DNA of 56,169 nucleotides from an uncultured Ferrovum sp. (GTDB taxonomy: Bacteria > Pseudomonadota > Gammaproteobacteria > Burkholderiales > Ferrovaceae): contig CAIVUX010000005.1 of NCBI GenBank assembly GCA_903909215.1, positions 1 to 56,169 of the forward strand, in the 5' to 3' direction. Shown here piece by piece: positions 44,776 to 56,169 of this stretch. Each line of letters opens with the position of its first letter. Within the stretch, counting starts at the first letter, position 1. The notes below the pieces were generated by a model. The model did no database searches, was not told where the DNA came from, and saw only the letters and a program-made list of their open reading frames with translations. A program made the translations under genes and the position numbers.

Positions 44776-46677
44776 ATGCAGTTTCCTGAAAAATTTGATG
44801 TGATTGTGGTGGGGGGCGGCCATGCGGGTTGCGAGGCGGCCTTGGCTGCGGCGCGCTCGGGCGCTAAAACCCTATTGCTCACGCATAACCTGGAAACCTT
44901 GGGCCAAATGTCCTGCAACCCCTCCATAGGCGGTATTGGCAAGGGCCACTTGGTGAAAGAGGTGGATGCCCTAGGCGGCGCCATGGCCGTGGCCACAGAT
45001 CATGCTGGCATTCAATTTAGAATCCTTAATTCTCGCAAAGGGCCTGCGGTACGGGCCACGCGCGCCCAGGCCGACCGCGTGCTGTACCGCGCTGCCATTC
45101 GCACCAGTCTTGAAAACCAGTCGCTACTGACCTTAATGCAGCAAGGGGTGGATGATTTGATTGTTGAAGGGGGGGCGGTACGCGGCGTGGTCACTGCCTT
45201 GGGCCTGCGTATTATCGCCACCAGCGTGGTGCTGACCACCGGTACTTTTCTTTCAGGGCTCATGCATGTGGGCCTAGAGCATAGTCCAGGTGGGCGCGCG
45301 GGGGACCCACCGGCCATGGCTTTGGCGCGCCGTTTGCGCGAATTAGACTTACCCGTAGGGCGGCTTAAAACGGGCACGCCTCCGCGTTTAGATGGTAGAA
45401 CCATTGATTATTTAGCGTTAATTCCCCAGGCGGGAGATGTGCCGGTGCCGGTATTCTCTTTTTTGGGACGTGCGGGCCAGCACCCAGCCCAAGTGAGTTG
45501 CTGGATTACCCATACCACCGCCCGCACGCACGACATTATTCGCAGCGGACTGGATCGCTCGCCCTTGTTTACCGGGGTGATTGAAGGCGTGGGCCCGCGC
45601 TATTGCCCCTCTATTGAAGATAAGATTCACCGCTTTGCCGATAAAGACTCCCACCAAATCTTTTTAGAACCCGAGGGTTTAAATACCCACGAGGTGTACC
45701 CCAACGGCATTTCCACCAGCCTGCCTTTGGATGTGCAGCGGGAGTTGGTGCGCTCCATTCCAGGCCTTGAAAATGCAGAGATTCTGCGCCCGGGCTACGC
45801 CATTGAATATGATTATGTGGATCCACGCGCGCTTAAAATGTCGCTTGAAACCCGCGCCATTGCAGGACTTTTCTTTGCCGGGCAGATTAATGGCACCACG
45901 GGTTATGAAGAAGCGGCTGCTCAAGGTTTGTTGGCCGGCGTGAATGCCGCACGCCAAACCCGCAATGAAGACGCCTGGTGGCCAAAGCGCGACGAAGCCT
46001 ATTTGGGCGTATTGGTGGATGACCTCATTACCCAAGGGGTAAAAGAACCCTACCGTATGTTTACCAGTCGCGCGGAATACCGTTTGCAGCTGCGCGAAGA
46101 CAATGCGGATTTGCGTCTTACCCCAGTGGGCCGCAGGCTTGGGCTGGTGGATGATGAAAGATGGCAATCCTTTGAATTTAAACGAGAAAGTATTGAAATA
46201 GAGGGGCAGCGCCTGCGCAATACTTGGCTGCGCCAAGCGGTAGTGGATGAGGCAGCGGCGCGGCGCGTGTTGGGCCAGCCCATGGACCACGATCAACCAC
46301 TGCATGAAATATTGCGTCGCCCCAATGTGACCTATGACACGCTCATCACGTTACCGGGAGCAGCCCCTCAACAAGCTGTAGCGCCCGCCGTGGGCGAACA
46401 GGTGGAAATTCAAATTAAATACGAAGGCTATATCGCGCGTCAGCTAGAAGAAGTGGCGCGTCATAAAGAATTGGAAGACCTTGTTATTCCCGAACAGATG
46501 GATTACGGCCGCGTGCGTGGTTTGTCAAAAGAAGCCGAACAGAAACTGACGCAATATCGTCCGTACACTTTGGGGCAAGCCGGGCGACTGCCCGGCGTAA
46601 CGCCCGCCACTGTGGCGCTGCTGCTGGTGCATATACGTCGTCCTGCAACCCTCATTAATCAACCCATAAGCGCATGA
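44776..46677 (+). CDS. mnmG: tRNA uridine 5-carboxymethylaminomethyl modification enzyme MnmG
   Basis: This 633-residue FAD protein has [21 protein letters not shown] at the N-terminus (dinucleotide-binding), [24 protein letters not shown], and the C-terminal helical region ([38 protein letters not shown]). It works with MnmE on wobble uridine 34. The rsmG start overlaps its stop as ATGATG. Confidence 0.97.
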   Translation: MQFPEKFDVIVVGGGHAGCEAALAAARSGAKTLLLTHNLETLGQMSCNPSIGGIGKGHLVKEVDALGGAMAVATDHAGIQFRILNSRKGPAVRATRAQADRVLYRAAIRTSLENQSLLTLMQQGVDDLIVEGGAVRGVVTALGLRIIATSVVLTTGTFLSGLMHVGLEHSPGGRAGDPPAMALARRLRELDLPVGRLKTGTPPRLDGRTIDYLALIPQAGDVPVPVFSFLGRAGQHPAQVSCWITHTTARTHDIIRSGLDRSPLFTGVIEGVGPRYCPSIEDKIHRFADKDSHQIFLEPEGLNTHEVYPNGISTSLPLDVQRELVRSIPGLENAEILRPGYAIEYDYVDPRALKMSLETRAIAGLFFAGQINGTTGYEEAAAQGLLAGVNAARQTRNEDAWWPKRDEAYLGVLVDDLITQGVKEPYRMFTSRAEYRLQLREDNADLRLTPVGRRLGLVDDERWQSFEFKRESIEIEGQRLRNTWLRQAVVDEAAARRVLGQPMDHDQPLHEILRRPNVTYDTLITLPGAAPQQAVAPAVGEQVEIQIKYEGYIARQLEEVARHKELEDLVIPEQMDYGRVRGLSKEAEQKLTQYRPYTLGQAGRLPGVTPATVALLLVHIRRPATLINQPISA

Positions 46678-47300
46678 TGCACACACAAACAGAGCACCCC
46701 ATATTTCCATTGCCGCAACCGCTCAACGCCACGCAACAGGTACAGCTGCAGCGTTATTTGGATTTGTTGGAAAAGTGGAACAGCGTGATTAATCTCACCG
46801 CCGTGCGTGATCGCAGTGCTATGGAATTCTTGCATGTGCAAGACAGTTTAAGTGTGCTGCCTTATTTAGAACAGTGCACCACATTATTAGACGTGGGCAG
46901 TGGGGCGGGATTGCCCGGCATTCCCTTGGCTGTGGCCTGTCCCCATATGGCGGTAACGCTGTTGGAATCCAATCAGAAAAAAGCGGCGTTTCTGCGCCAA
47001 GCCAAATTGGAATTAAATTTAAACAATGTCACCGTGGTGGCCGAACGTGTAGAGCAATGGCAACACGCAGCGGGCTTTGATGCCATTGTGTCGCGTGCGT
47101 TTTCAGACCTGCCGGATTTTGTGGCGGGCGCGCGCCACCTGCGTGCCAAGGGTGGCATGCTCATCGCCATGAAAGGCGTGGTGCCCTTTGAGGAAATCAC
47201 ACGCTTAAGTCCTGAATGGACGACGCAAGTGGTGCCGATTGTGGTGCCGGGGTTAGAGGCAGAACGTCACCTCATTTTAATTTCGGAAAAACAAGCATGA
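46674..47300 (+). CDS. rsmG: 16S rRNA (guanine-527-N7)-methyltransferase RsmG
   Basis: This 208-residue SAM methyltransferase shows [29 protein letters not shown] (SAM-binding) and [15 protein letters not shown], the RsmG pattern. It methylates G527 of 16S rRNA. Its stop codon overlaps the parA start as ATGA. Confidence 0.95.
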   Translation: MMHTQTEHPIFPLPQPLNATQQVQLQRYLDLLEKWNSVINLTAVRDRSAMEFLHVQDSLSVLPYLEQCTTLLDVGSGAGLPGIPLAVACPHMAVTLLESNQKKAAFLRQAKLELNLNNVTVVAERVEQWQHAAGFDAIVSRAFSDLPDFVAGARHLRAKGGMLIAMKGVVPFEEITRLSPEWTTQVVPIVVPGLEAERHLILISEKQA

Positions 47301-48073
47301 CCCGCGTGTTGGCCGTGACCAATCAAAAAGGCGGCGTGGGCAAAACCACCACTGTAGTGAATGTGGCGGCAAGCTTGGTTAAGCTTAAACAGCGCGTATT
47401 GCTGGTGGACTTAGACCCTCAAGGCAATGCCACCACCGGCAGTGGTATTGATAAATCGTCGCTCACGCGCACGGTGTATGACGTATTGTTGGAACAGGCC
47501 AGTGTGGCAGAGGCGCGCGTAACATCTCCTTCGGGAAACTACCATGTGTTGCCCGCCAACCGTGAATTGGCCGGTGCCGAAGTGGAGTTGGTCAACGCCA
47601 GCGAGCGCGAGTTTCGTTTAAAGAATGCGTTGCAGGCCGTCATGCAAGATTACGACGTGATTTTGATTGATTGCCCGCCGGCCTTAAACCTACTGACCGT
47701 GAATGGCTTGGCTGCCGCCTGGCGCGTCATTATTCCCATGCAATGCGAATACTACGCATTGGAGGGGTTGTCAGACTTGGTGCAAACCATCCGCCGTGTG
47801 CGCAGCCACCTGAATACTGATTTGGAGATTGAGGGGTTGTTGCGCACCATGCTTGATCCGCGCAACGCTTTGGCGCAACAAGTTTCGGCCCAGTTGGAAC
47901 ATCATTTTGGTGACAAGGTGTATCGCACCGCCATTCCGCGTAATGTGCGTTTGGCGGAAGCCCCCAGTCACGGCATGCCGGCTTTGCAATATGACCCCAG
48001 CTCGAAAGGGGCCGTAGCCTATTTAAAATTAACCGAAGAAATGCTGGCACGTTTTAGCGCCAGCGCGGCATAA
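47297..48073 (+). CDS. parA: Chromosome partitioning ATPase ParA
   Basis: This 258-residue protein begins [19 protein letters not shown], with the deviant Walker A motif at residues 11-18. It also has LLVDLDPQGNATTG and VILIDCPPALNLLTVNG (Walker B). It drives segregation of ParB-parS complexes. I place the start at 47297, overlapping rsmG; the upstream frame back to 47216 is within rsmG and unrelated. Confidence 0.96.
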   Translation: MTRVLAVTNQKGGVGKTTTVVNVAASLVKLKQRVLLVDLDPQGNATTGSGIDKSSLTRTVYDVLLEQASVAEARVTSPSGNYHVLPANRELAGAEVELVNASEREFRLKNALQAVMQDYDVILIDCPPALNLLTVNGLAAAWRVIIPMQCEYYALEGLSDLVQTIRRVRSHLNTDLEIEGLLRTMLDPRNALAQQVSAQLEHHFGDKVYRTAIPRNVRLAEAPSHGMPALQYDPSSKGAVAYLKLTEEMLARFSASAA

Positions 48074-48092
48074 CCTTAAGTGAGAAAAGAGT

Positions 48093-48938
48093 ATGGCTAA
48101 ATTAAAAGGATTGGGCCGTGGGCTGGATGCGCTGTTGGGTGCAGATGAAACCAAGAGCGTGTCGGGGCACCCCTCCACATTGCAGGTAAGCCACATGCAA
48201 CCCGGCCGCTATCAACCGCGCACACGCATGGACGCCGATTCATTAAACGAACTGGCGCAATCCATTAGCGCACAAGGGATGTTGCAGCCCATTTTGGTTC
48301 GCCCTAGGGGCACGGACCGTTACGAAATTATTGCCGGCGAACGACGTTGGCGTGCGGCTCAGTTGGCGGGCCTCAAAGAAGTACCGGTGCTGGTGCGCGA
48401 CATTGCCGATGAAGCCACCTTGGCCGTGGCTTTGATTGAAAACATTCAGCGCGAAGATTTAAACCCCCTGGAAGAAGCCTTGGGGTTGGAGCGCTTAATT
48501 AACGAATTTGGCATGACCCATGAGCAGGCTGCGGGCGCCGTGGGGCGATCGCGCAGTGCTGTGAGCAATTTGTTGCGCCTAATTAATCTTTCGGAAGGCG
48601 TGCGAGCGCTTCTTATGGAAGGCCAGTTAGAAATGGGCCATGGGCGTGCCTTGTTGGCCTTGACTGAATCGCAACAGATTGTTTTTGCTAGAAATATTAT
48701 TGCTCAAGGTCTGTCGGTACGGGAAACTGAAAAGAAGGTGCAGGCACTGCAAGGCAGCAAAACCGCTAAGCCCAAGGCCGGCGTTAGTCGCGACTTAATT
48801 CGTCTGCAAGATGAGCTTTCTGACCATTTGGGCGCCAGCGTCACCCTTAAAACCAGCGGCGCAGGCGCGGGGGCTATCACCATCCGATATCACAGCCTAG
48901 ACCAGTTGGAAGGCTTGCTGCAGCGGTTACGCGCTTGA
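48093..48938 (+). CDS. parB: Chromosome partitioning protein ParB
   Basis: This 281-residue protein has the N-terminal GLGRGLDALLG and the CTP-binding ParB motifs PGRYQPRTRMD and YEIIAGERRWRAAQLAGL. It also has ALIENIQREDLNPLEEA, a helix-turn-helix (MTHEQAAGAVGRSRSAVSNLLRL) and a C-terminal dimerisation region. It binds parS, a perfect copy of which is at 44681. Confidence 0.96.
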   Translation: MAKLKGLGRGLDALLGADETKSVSGHPSTLQVSHMQPGRYQPRTRMDADSLNELAQSISAQGMLQPILVRPRGTDRYEIIAGERRWRAAQLAGLKEVPVLVRDIADEATLAVALIENIQREDLNPLEEALGLERLINEFGMTHEQAAGAVGRSRSAVSNLLRLINLSEGVRALLMEGQLEMGHGRALLALTESQQIVFARNIIAQGLSVRETEKKVQALQGSKTAKPKAGVSRDLIRLQDELSDHLGASVTLKTSGAGAGAITIRYHSLDQLEGLLQRLRA

Positions 48939-48947
48939 TCGCCATCA

Positions 48948-48976
48948 TTGACCATAAAAGTGTAACAGTTTACAAT
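48948..48976 (+). promoter_or_regulatory. Sigma-70 promoter of the atp operon
   Basis: TTGACC (48948-48953), a 17-base spacer and TACAAT (48971-48976) form a strong promoter just after parB. A short hairpin (CTGCC/GGCAG, 48977-48991) lies at the predicted transcript start. Confidence 0.75.
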
Positions 48977-49005
48977 CTGCCTGTTTGGCAGGACTGTCCC
49001 TCTTA

Positions 49006-49356
49006 ATGAGGCCTAAACTGGTCCAGATCGTGGTTCTGCAAGTGGGCGTAACCATACTGATTTCATTGGTTTTATTGGTGATTTTAGGCGCAGAATCCGC
49101 ACTCTCAGCGGTCTTGGGAGGCGCCATTGGCTCCTGTACGAGCGGCATAGCCGCTTGGCGCAGTTTGGTAACCCGGGGCAACACTCCGCGTCATTGGGTA
49201 CAAGCGCAATATGCAGCAGAACGGCTTAAGTTTGTGGGGTCCATCCTGTGTTTTGGCGCGGTCTTTGCGCTTTACCGGTCGGTGCGGGGCCCAGAATTAT
49301 TTTTAACCTATATCGCAACGCTGCTGGTGTATTGGGCAGCGCTGGTGATGGATTGA
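49006..49356 (+). CDS. atpI: ATP synthase subunit I
   Basis: This hydrophobic protein of about 116 residues has four membrane stretches (IVVLQVGVTILISLVLLVILG, SAVLGGAIGSCTSGIAAW, FVGSILCFGAVFALY, YIATLLVYWAALVMD). It has the size and position of AtpI, a helper for c-ring or magnesium handling. The start at 49006 (MRPKLVQ) is typical; an in-frame start at 48985 would lie almost on the promoter. Confidence 0.85.
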   Translation: MRPKLVQIVVLQVGVTILISLVLLVILGAESALSAVLGGAIGSCTSGIAAWRSLVTRGNTPRHWVQAQYAAERLKFVGSILCFGAVFALYRSVRGPELFLTYIATLLVYWAALVMD

Positions 49357-49378
49357 TTTGCGGATTTTTGTGGAATAA

Positions 49379-50248
<870 letters not shown>

Positions 50249-50268
50249 ATTTTTTAGCAGTCAATTAA

Positions 50269-50529
<261 letters not shown>

Positions 50530-50578
50530 TTTTTACCCAGGCATAGTTGTAGCCAATTAATTTAGGAAAGGTATTGGC

Positions 50579-51049
50579 ATGAATATCAATGCAACCCTAA
50601 TTGCGCAAGCCATCATGTTTGCGCTCTTCGTTTGGTTCTGCATGAGCTTCGTTTGGCCCCCCATTGTGGGTGCTCTGGCGGCGCGTCAAAAGCAGATCGC
50701 AGACGGGCTGGCAGCGGCCGATCGTGGCAAACATGAGTTAGAAGCATCTGCTAAAACAGCAGCGCTTGAACTGCGTGCGGCCAAAGAGAAGGCCACCGAA
50801 ATCATTGGGCAAGCCGAAAAGCGTGCCAGTGAGATCGTGGAAGAATCTAAGATCCAAGCCAAAACGGAAGGTGACCGCATTATTGGCGGCGCTAAGGCCG
50901 AAATTGATCAGGAAGTAAACCGTGCCAAAGAAGGCTTGCGTCAGCAAGTGGCTGCTTTGGCTGTGGCCGGCGCCGAGAAAATTTTGCGTCGCGAGATTGA
51001 TGCCCATGCCCATGCATCCATGTTGGCCACCATTGCCAACGAGCTGTAG
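50579..51049 (+). CDS. atpF: ATP synthase Fo subunit b
   Basis: This 156-residue protein has one N-terminal membrane helix ([20 protein letters not shown]) and a long Ala/Lys/Glu-rich coiled coil ([21 protein letters not shown]). It is the peripheral stalk of the proteobacterial b type, and its length matches the family. Confidence 0.96.
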   Translation: MNINATLIAQAIMFALFVWFCMSFVWPPIVGALAARQKQIADGLAAADRGKHELEASAKTAALELRAAKEKATEIIGQAEKRASEIVEESKIQAKTEGDRIIGGAKAEIDQEVNRAKEGLRQQVAALAVAGAEKILRREIDAHAHASMLATIANEL

Positions 51050-51066
51050 ACGAGGCGGACAAACCT

Positions 51067-51609
51067 ATGGCTGAAGCGATAACCATTGCAAGACCTTACG
51101 CCAGCGCGGCTTTTCGCCTGGCTAAGGAAAGAAATGCGCTGGCCGCTTGGTCGGATATGCTGGGCCTGGCTGCAGCTGTGGCTGATAATGAGCAGATGAA
51201 GGCGTTTATCGACGACCCCAAAGTCACTGTGGCTGATTTGCAAAAAGTGTTTTTGTCGGTATGTGACAAACACCTCGATGAGTCGGGTGTTAATCTCATC
51301 AAGATTTTAGTGGAGTATGGACGTTTGTCCTTATTACCCGATGTGGCGGCAGCGTTTGAAGCCTTGAAGGCGCAAGACGAAGGGGTGTTGGATGCAGAAA
51401 TTACTGCAGCCGTGGCCTTGCCGGATGCTGAGGTGAAAGCCTTGGTGGAAAAGCTGCACAGTCGTTTTGGAAAGAAAATTGAAGCAAGCGTTAAAGTGGA
51501 CCCGGAGCTCATTGGCGGGATCAAAATTATTGTTGGTGACACGGTCATAGACGCTTCCGTCCGTGGCCAATTGCAAGACTTGGCCTACGCGCTTCAAAGC
51601 CAGGCCTAA
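51067..51609 (+). CDS. atpH: ATP synthase F1 subunit delta
   Basis: This 180-residue protein ([24 protein letters not shown], and the C-terminal [29 protein letters not shown]) is a full-length delta subunit. It joins the peripheral stalk to the F1 head. It is spaced 17 bases from atpF. Confidence 0.96.
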   Translation: MAEAITIARPYASAAFRLAKERNALAAWSDMLGLAAAVADNEQMKAFIDDPKVTVADLQKVFLSVCDKHLDESGVNLIKILVEYGRLSLLPDVAAAFEALKAQDEGVLDAEITAAVALPDAEVKALVEKLHSRFGKKIEASVKVDPELIGGIKIIVGDTVIDASVRGQLQDLAYALQSQA

Positions 51610-51628
51610 AAGTCAGGAGAATAGAGTA

Positions 51629-53170
51629 ATGCAGTTATCCACTTCCGAAATCAGCGAGCTGATTAAAAGCAGATTAGAAAATTTCACACCCAGTGCAGAA
51701 GCCCGCACTCAGGGCACGGTTATTTCAGTAACCGATGGCATTGTTCGTATTCATGGGTTGTCCAACGCCATGGCTGGAGAAATGATCGAATTTCCTGGCA
51801 ACACCTACGGTCTGGCGCTCAACCTAGAGCGCGACTCAGTGGGTGCGGTTATTTTGGGCGCCTACGAGCATATCGCCGAAGGCGATACCTGCAAATGTAC
51901 TGGTCGTATTTTAGAAGTACCTGTGGGCCCAGAACTGATTGGCCGCGTGGTGAATGCCTTGGGTCAACCCATTGATGGCAAGGGCCCCGTCAACGCCAAG
52001 ATGACCGACAAGATTGAAAAAGTGGCTCCCGGCGTTATCGCCCGTAAATCCGTATCGCAACCCGTGCAAACGGGTCTCAAGTCTATCGACTCCATGGTGC
52101 CCATTGGGCGCGGGCAGCGGGAACTGATCATTGGCGATCGTCAAACCGGCAAAACGGCGGTGGCGGTGGATGCCATCATTAATCAAAAAGGTCAGAATAT
52201 GACCTGTATCTACGTGGCTATTGGTCAGAAGGCCTCTACCATTGCCAACGTGGTGCGTAAGCTGGAAGAGCATGGCGCCATGGAATACACCATCGTGGTG
52301 GCTGCCACGGCGTCCGATTCCGCAGCGTTGCAATTTATTGCTCCCTACGCCGGTTGCACCATGGGCGAATATTTCCGCGACCGCGGTCAAGACGCTCTCA
52401 TTATTTATGACGATTTGACCAAGCAAGCTTGGGCCTATCGTCAAATTTCACTATTGCTGCGCCGTCCACCGGGTCGCGAAGCCTATCCAGGCGATGTGTT
52501 TTATTTGCATTCTCGTCTGTTAGAGCGCGCCGCACGTGTCAACGAAGAATATGTAGAAAAATTCACCAACGGTGAAGTGAAAGGCAAAACCGGCTCGTTA
52601 ACCGCGCTGCCTGTTATTGAAACCGCTGCTGGTGACGTATCGGCCTTCGTGCCCACCAACGTGATCTCCATTACGGATGGTCAAATTTTCTTAGAAACTG
52701 ATCTGTTTAACGCCGGTATTCGCCCCGCCATTAACGCCGGTATTTCGGTGTCTCGCGTGGGTGGGGCAGCTCAAACCAAGGTGATTAAGAAGTTGGGCGG
52801 CGGCGTACGCCTGGCCTTAGCGCAATACCGTGAGCTGGCGGCCTTCGCGCAGTTTGCCTCCGACCTGGATGAAGCCACGCGTAAGCAGTTGGATCGCGGC
52901 CGTATGTTTACCGAACTCATGAAGCAAGCGCAGTACGCCCCTTTAAGCATTTCGGATATGGCAGTTAGTTTGTTGGCTGCAAACAAGGGTTATTTGGATG
53001 ACGTGCCTGTGAATAAGGTGTTGTCCTTTGAATCGGCTTTGCACTCATTTATGAAGTCGAAATACAAAAACCTGCTGGATAAAATCGAAACCACTAAAGA
53101 TTTGGCTGGTGACGACGAGAAGGCGGTGGAAGCGGCGATACAAGATTTTAAAGCTACTAACGCTTACTAA
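51629..53170 (+). CDS. atpA: ATP synthase F1 subunit alpha
   Basis: This 513-residue protein starts [19 protein letters not shown] and has the Walker A motif [13 protein letters not shown] (about 169-181) and the [10 protein letters not shown] segment. It is a non-catalytic nucleotide-binding subunit. The ATG at 51629 has AGGAG upstream; a longer in-frame start inside atpH is not credible. Confidence 0.97.
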   Translation: MQLSTSEISELIKSRLENFTPSAEARTQGTVISVTDGIVRIHGLSNAMAGEMIEFPGNTYGLALNLERDSVGAVILGAYEHIAEGDTCKCTGRILEVPVGPELIGRVVNALGQPIDGKGPVNAKMTDKIEKVAPGVIARKSVSQPVQTGLKSIDSMVPIGRGQRELIIGDRQTGKTAVAVDAIINQKGQNMTCIYVAIGQKASTIANVVRKLEEHGAMEYTIVVAATASDSAALQFIAPYAGCTMGEYFRDRGQDALIIYDDLTKQAWAYRQISLLLRRPPGREAYPGDVFYLHSRLLERAARVNEEYVEKFTNGEVKGKTGSLTALPVIETAAGDVSAFVPTNVISITDGQIFLETDLFNAGIRPAINAGISVSRVGGAAQTKVIKKLGGGVRLALAQYRELAAFAQFASDLDEATRKQLDRGRMFTELMKQAQYAPLSISDMAVSLLAANKGYLDDVPVNKVLSFESALHSFMKSKYKNLLDKIETTKDLAGDDEKAVEAAIQDFKATNAY

Positions 53171-53208
53171 TTATTCCGACGCGCAAGAACTAGGATAGGC
53201 AACGCAAC

Positions 53209-54075
53209 ATGGCCAATAGCAAGGAAATCCGCACTAAAATTAAGAGTGTGGAAAATACGCGCAAGATTACCAAAGCCATGGAAATGGTGGCGGCATCGAA
53301 GATGCGTAAAGCCCAAGAGCGCATGCGCGCGGCGCGCCCCTATGCGGAAAAAATTCGCAATGTGGCCGCACATTTTTCTAAAGCGCATCCCGAATATAAG
53401 CATCCTTTCGTGGTGGGTCGCAGCGAAGTAAAGAACGTGGGTTTGATTGTAGTGAGTTCGGATAAGGGCTTATGTGGCGGCCTTAACACCAACATATTGC
53501 GCTTATCGCTTAACCAAATGAAAGCTTGGGAACAAAGTTCGCATGGTATCGCCATTAGCGCCATTGGTAATAAGTCCTTAGGCTTTATGGGTCGCGCCGG
53601 CGCCAATGTAAAATCATCGGTGACGGGCTTAGGCGATACGCCCCATATGGAAAAGCTGATTGGCCCGGTGAAGATTATGTTGGATGCCTATGCCGCGGGC
53701 GAAATTGATCAGTTGTTTATTGCCTATACGCGCTTCATTAACACCATGAAGCAAGAACCCGTGATTGAGCAATTGTTGCCGCTCTCCGGCGACCAAATTG
53801 GCAGTGCGGAAGGACATTGGGATTACATTTACGAACCCGATGCCGCTGCAGTGGTAGATCAATTGATGATCCGTTACATCGAGGCACTGATTTATCACGC
53901 CGTGGCCGAGAACATGGCCTCAGAACAAAGCGCGCGGATGGTGGCCATGAAGTCGGCATCTGATAACGCGAAGAATGTGATTGGCGAACTGAAGTTGATT
54001 TACAACAAGGCCCGCCAAGCAGCCATTACCAAGGAAATTTCAGAAATTGTCGGTGGCGCAGCAGCAGTATCGTAA
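53209..54075 (+). CDS. atpG: ATP synthase F1 subunit gamma
   Basis: This 288-residue central-shaft protein begins [36 protein letters not shown]. It ends with [40 protein letters not shown], the two conserved coiled-coil ends of gamma. Confidence 0.97.
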   Translation: MANSKEIRTKIKSVENTRKITKAMEMVAASKMRKAQERMRAARPYAEKIRNVAAHFSKAHPEYKHPFVVGRSEVKNVGLIVVSSDKGLCGGLNTNILRLSLNQMKAWEQSSHGIAISAIGNKSLGFMGRAGANVKSSVTGLGDTPHMEKLIGPVKIMLDAYAAGEIDQLFIAYTRFINTMKQEPVIEQLLPLSGDQIGSAEGHWDYIYEPDAAAVVDQLMIRYIEALIYHAVAENMASEQSARMVAMKSASDNAKNVIGELKLIYNKARQAAITKEISEIVGGAAAVS

Positions 54076-54113
54076 CGCCCCAATTGCAAATGATGTGCTA
54101 ACAGAATCGTTAG

Positions 54114-55547
<1,434 letters not shown>

Positions 55548-55559
55548 CGGAGAAGCTTG

Positions 55560-55985
55560 ATGACCAATGTAATCCACGTGGATGTGGTCAGCGCCGAAGA
55601 GCAGATTTTCTCCGGTGACGCTGAGTTTGTGGCGTTGCCCGGTGAAGTGGGTGAGTTGGGGGTTTACCCCAATCACGCTCCGCTCATTACGCGCCTGCGC
55701 GCCGGCGCTGTGCGCATGCGCATTCCAGGCAAAGCGGATGAAGAGTTGGTCTTTGTATCCGGCGGCATTCTGGAAGTGCAACCCGGTAACGTCACCGTAT
55801 TGGCCGACACCGCCATTCGCGGTCATGACCTGGATGAAGCGAAAGCCTTAGAAGCCAAGCGTGTGGCCGAAGAAACCTTGAAAGACAAAACCGCCACCAT
55901 GGATTACGCCCGTGCTTCAGCAGAACTGATTGAAGCCATGGCGCAACTGGCGGCCATTCAAAAACTGCGCAAAGGCGCGCGCTAA
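55560..55985 (+). CDS. atpC: ATP synthase F1 subunit epsilon
   Basis: This 141-residue protein has the beta-sandwich ([62 protein letters not shown]) and a C-terminal helical pair. It couples rotation and inhibits ATP hydrolysis. A GGAGAAG site precedes the ATG at 55560; the TTG one codon before is less likely. Confidence 0.96.
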   Translation: MTNVIHVDVVSAEEQIFSGDAEFVALPGEVGELGVYPNHAPLITRLRAGAVRMRIPGKADEELVFVSGGILEVQPGNVTVLADTAIRGHDLDEAKALEAKRVAEETLKDKTATMDYARASAELIEAMAQLAAIQKLRKGAR

Positions 55986-56005
55986 TCCGGTTAACCCCGG
56001 CCGCC

Positions 56006-56169
56006 GTGCAAAGCGCCATCCCTAAAAATCTGTTGAGCGTTGTTGTTTTGGCCGCCGGCCAGGGTACGCGCATGCGCTCCAATCTCCCCAAGGTTTTGCA
56101 TGACCTAGCAGGTCGTCCGCTCTTGGCCCATGTGCTCGAGGCGAGCGGGGTGGGGTCTGACCCCCCTAG
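56006..56169 (+). CDS. glmU: GlmU N-terminal fragment (bifunctional UDP-GlcNAc pyrophosphorylase), carrying a repeat
   Basis: The gene starts with GTG at 56006 and runs off the right edge after 54 complete codons. [31 protein letters not shown] is the nucleotidyltransferase signature of GlmU, which makes UDP-GlcNAc for peptidoglycan and lipopolysaccharide. After HVLEAS the frame enters a copy of the palindrome found in fmt and mnmE, reading GVGSDPP. Its place after atpC is usual in many proteobacteria. The final TAG of the window is not in the reading frame. Confidence 0.88.
   Translation, partial: MQSAIPKNLLSVVVLAAGQGTRMRSNLPKVLHDLAGRPLLAHVLEASGVGSDPP
56152..56164. repeat. GGGGTCTGACCCC palindrome inside glmU
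   Basis: An exact copy (in the reverse-complement orientation) of the 13-base core found in fmt and mnmE. It is read as GSDP in the glmU frame. The window ends five bases after it, so a second arm may lie beyond. Confidence 0.9.

Overview
The window reads as a proteobacterial chromosome segment spanning the replication-origin neighbourhood. The order gyrB-dnaN-dnaA / rpmH-rnpA-yidD-yidC-mnmE-mnmG-rsmG-parA-parB-atpIBEFHAGDC-glmU, together with rsmB-DUF4390-ntrY-ntrX and fmt-def-dprA-smg-topA, is typical of Beta- and Gammaproteobacteria. I cannot decide between these classes, and no rRNA is present. The sequence is a dense, mostly non-repetitive bacterial chromosome with many ATGA or TAATG overlaps.

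Region 1 (1-15.5 kb) is the accessory and most interesting part. On the minus strand run a PQQ alcohol dehydrogenase, a periplasmic binding protein, a cytochrome c, a HbpS/GlcG-like protein, dihydrolipoyl dehydrogenase, acoX-acoA-acoB-acoC (acetoin cleavage), a lipoate-ligase-like protein, a thiamine-binding protein and the start of thiC. On the plus strand run a DUF1097 membrane protein, thiS, thiG, a second PQQ dehydrogenase and a second cytochrome c. I find five sigma-54 type -24/-12 promoters here by eye. They lie before acoX, before each PQQ dehydrogenase, before DUF1097-thiSG, and before a short intergenic unit that ends in an excellent intrinsic terminator and looks like a roughly 95-nt small RNA with CCUCC motifs. 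My inference is one sigma-54 regulon: periplasmic quinoprotein oxidation of an alcohol or diol, electron transfer to c-type cytochromes, cytoplasmic acetoin cleavage, and co-regulated supply of the two cofactors (thiamine diphosphate and lipoate) that the cleavage complex needs.

Region 2 (15.5-24 kb) holds gcvH-like, tpx, a PfkB kinase, an acyltransferase, apaH, a cytochrome c5-like protein, tRNA-Arg(CCG), and a four-gene surface-polysaccharide group (two GT9-type transferases, an O-antigen ligase-like protein, a GT2 transferase). Region 3 (24-35 kb) holds ntrYX, with an NtrX whose ATPase motifs are broken, then translation and DNA genes up to topA. Region 4 (35-56 kb) holds a GT2 gene, gyrB, dnaN (no recF between them), dnaA, DnaA boxes on both sides of dnaA, rpmH to rsmG, a perfect parS site, parAB, the complete F1Fo ATP synthase operon, and the first codons of glmU.

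A second unusual feature is a GC-rich palindrome, GGGGTCAGACCCC. It lies in frame inside three housekeeping genes (fmt, mnmE and glmU), adding low-complexity Gly/Pro peptides at places where these proteins normally have variable loops. The window ends inside the third copy.
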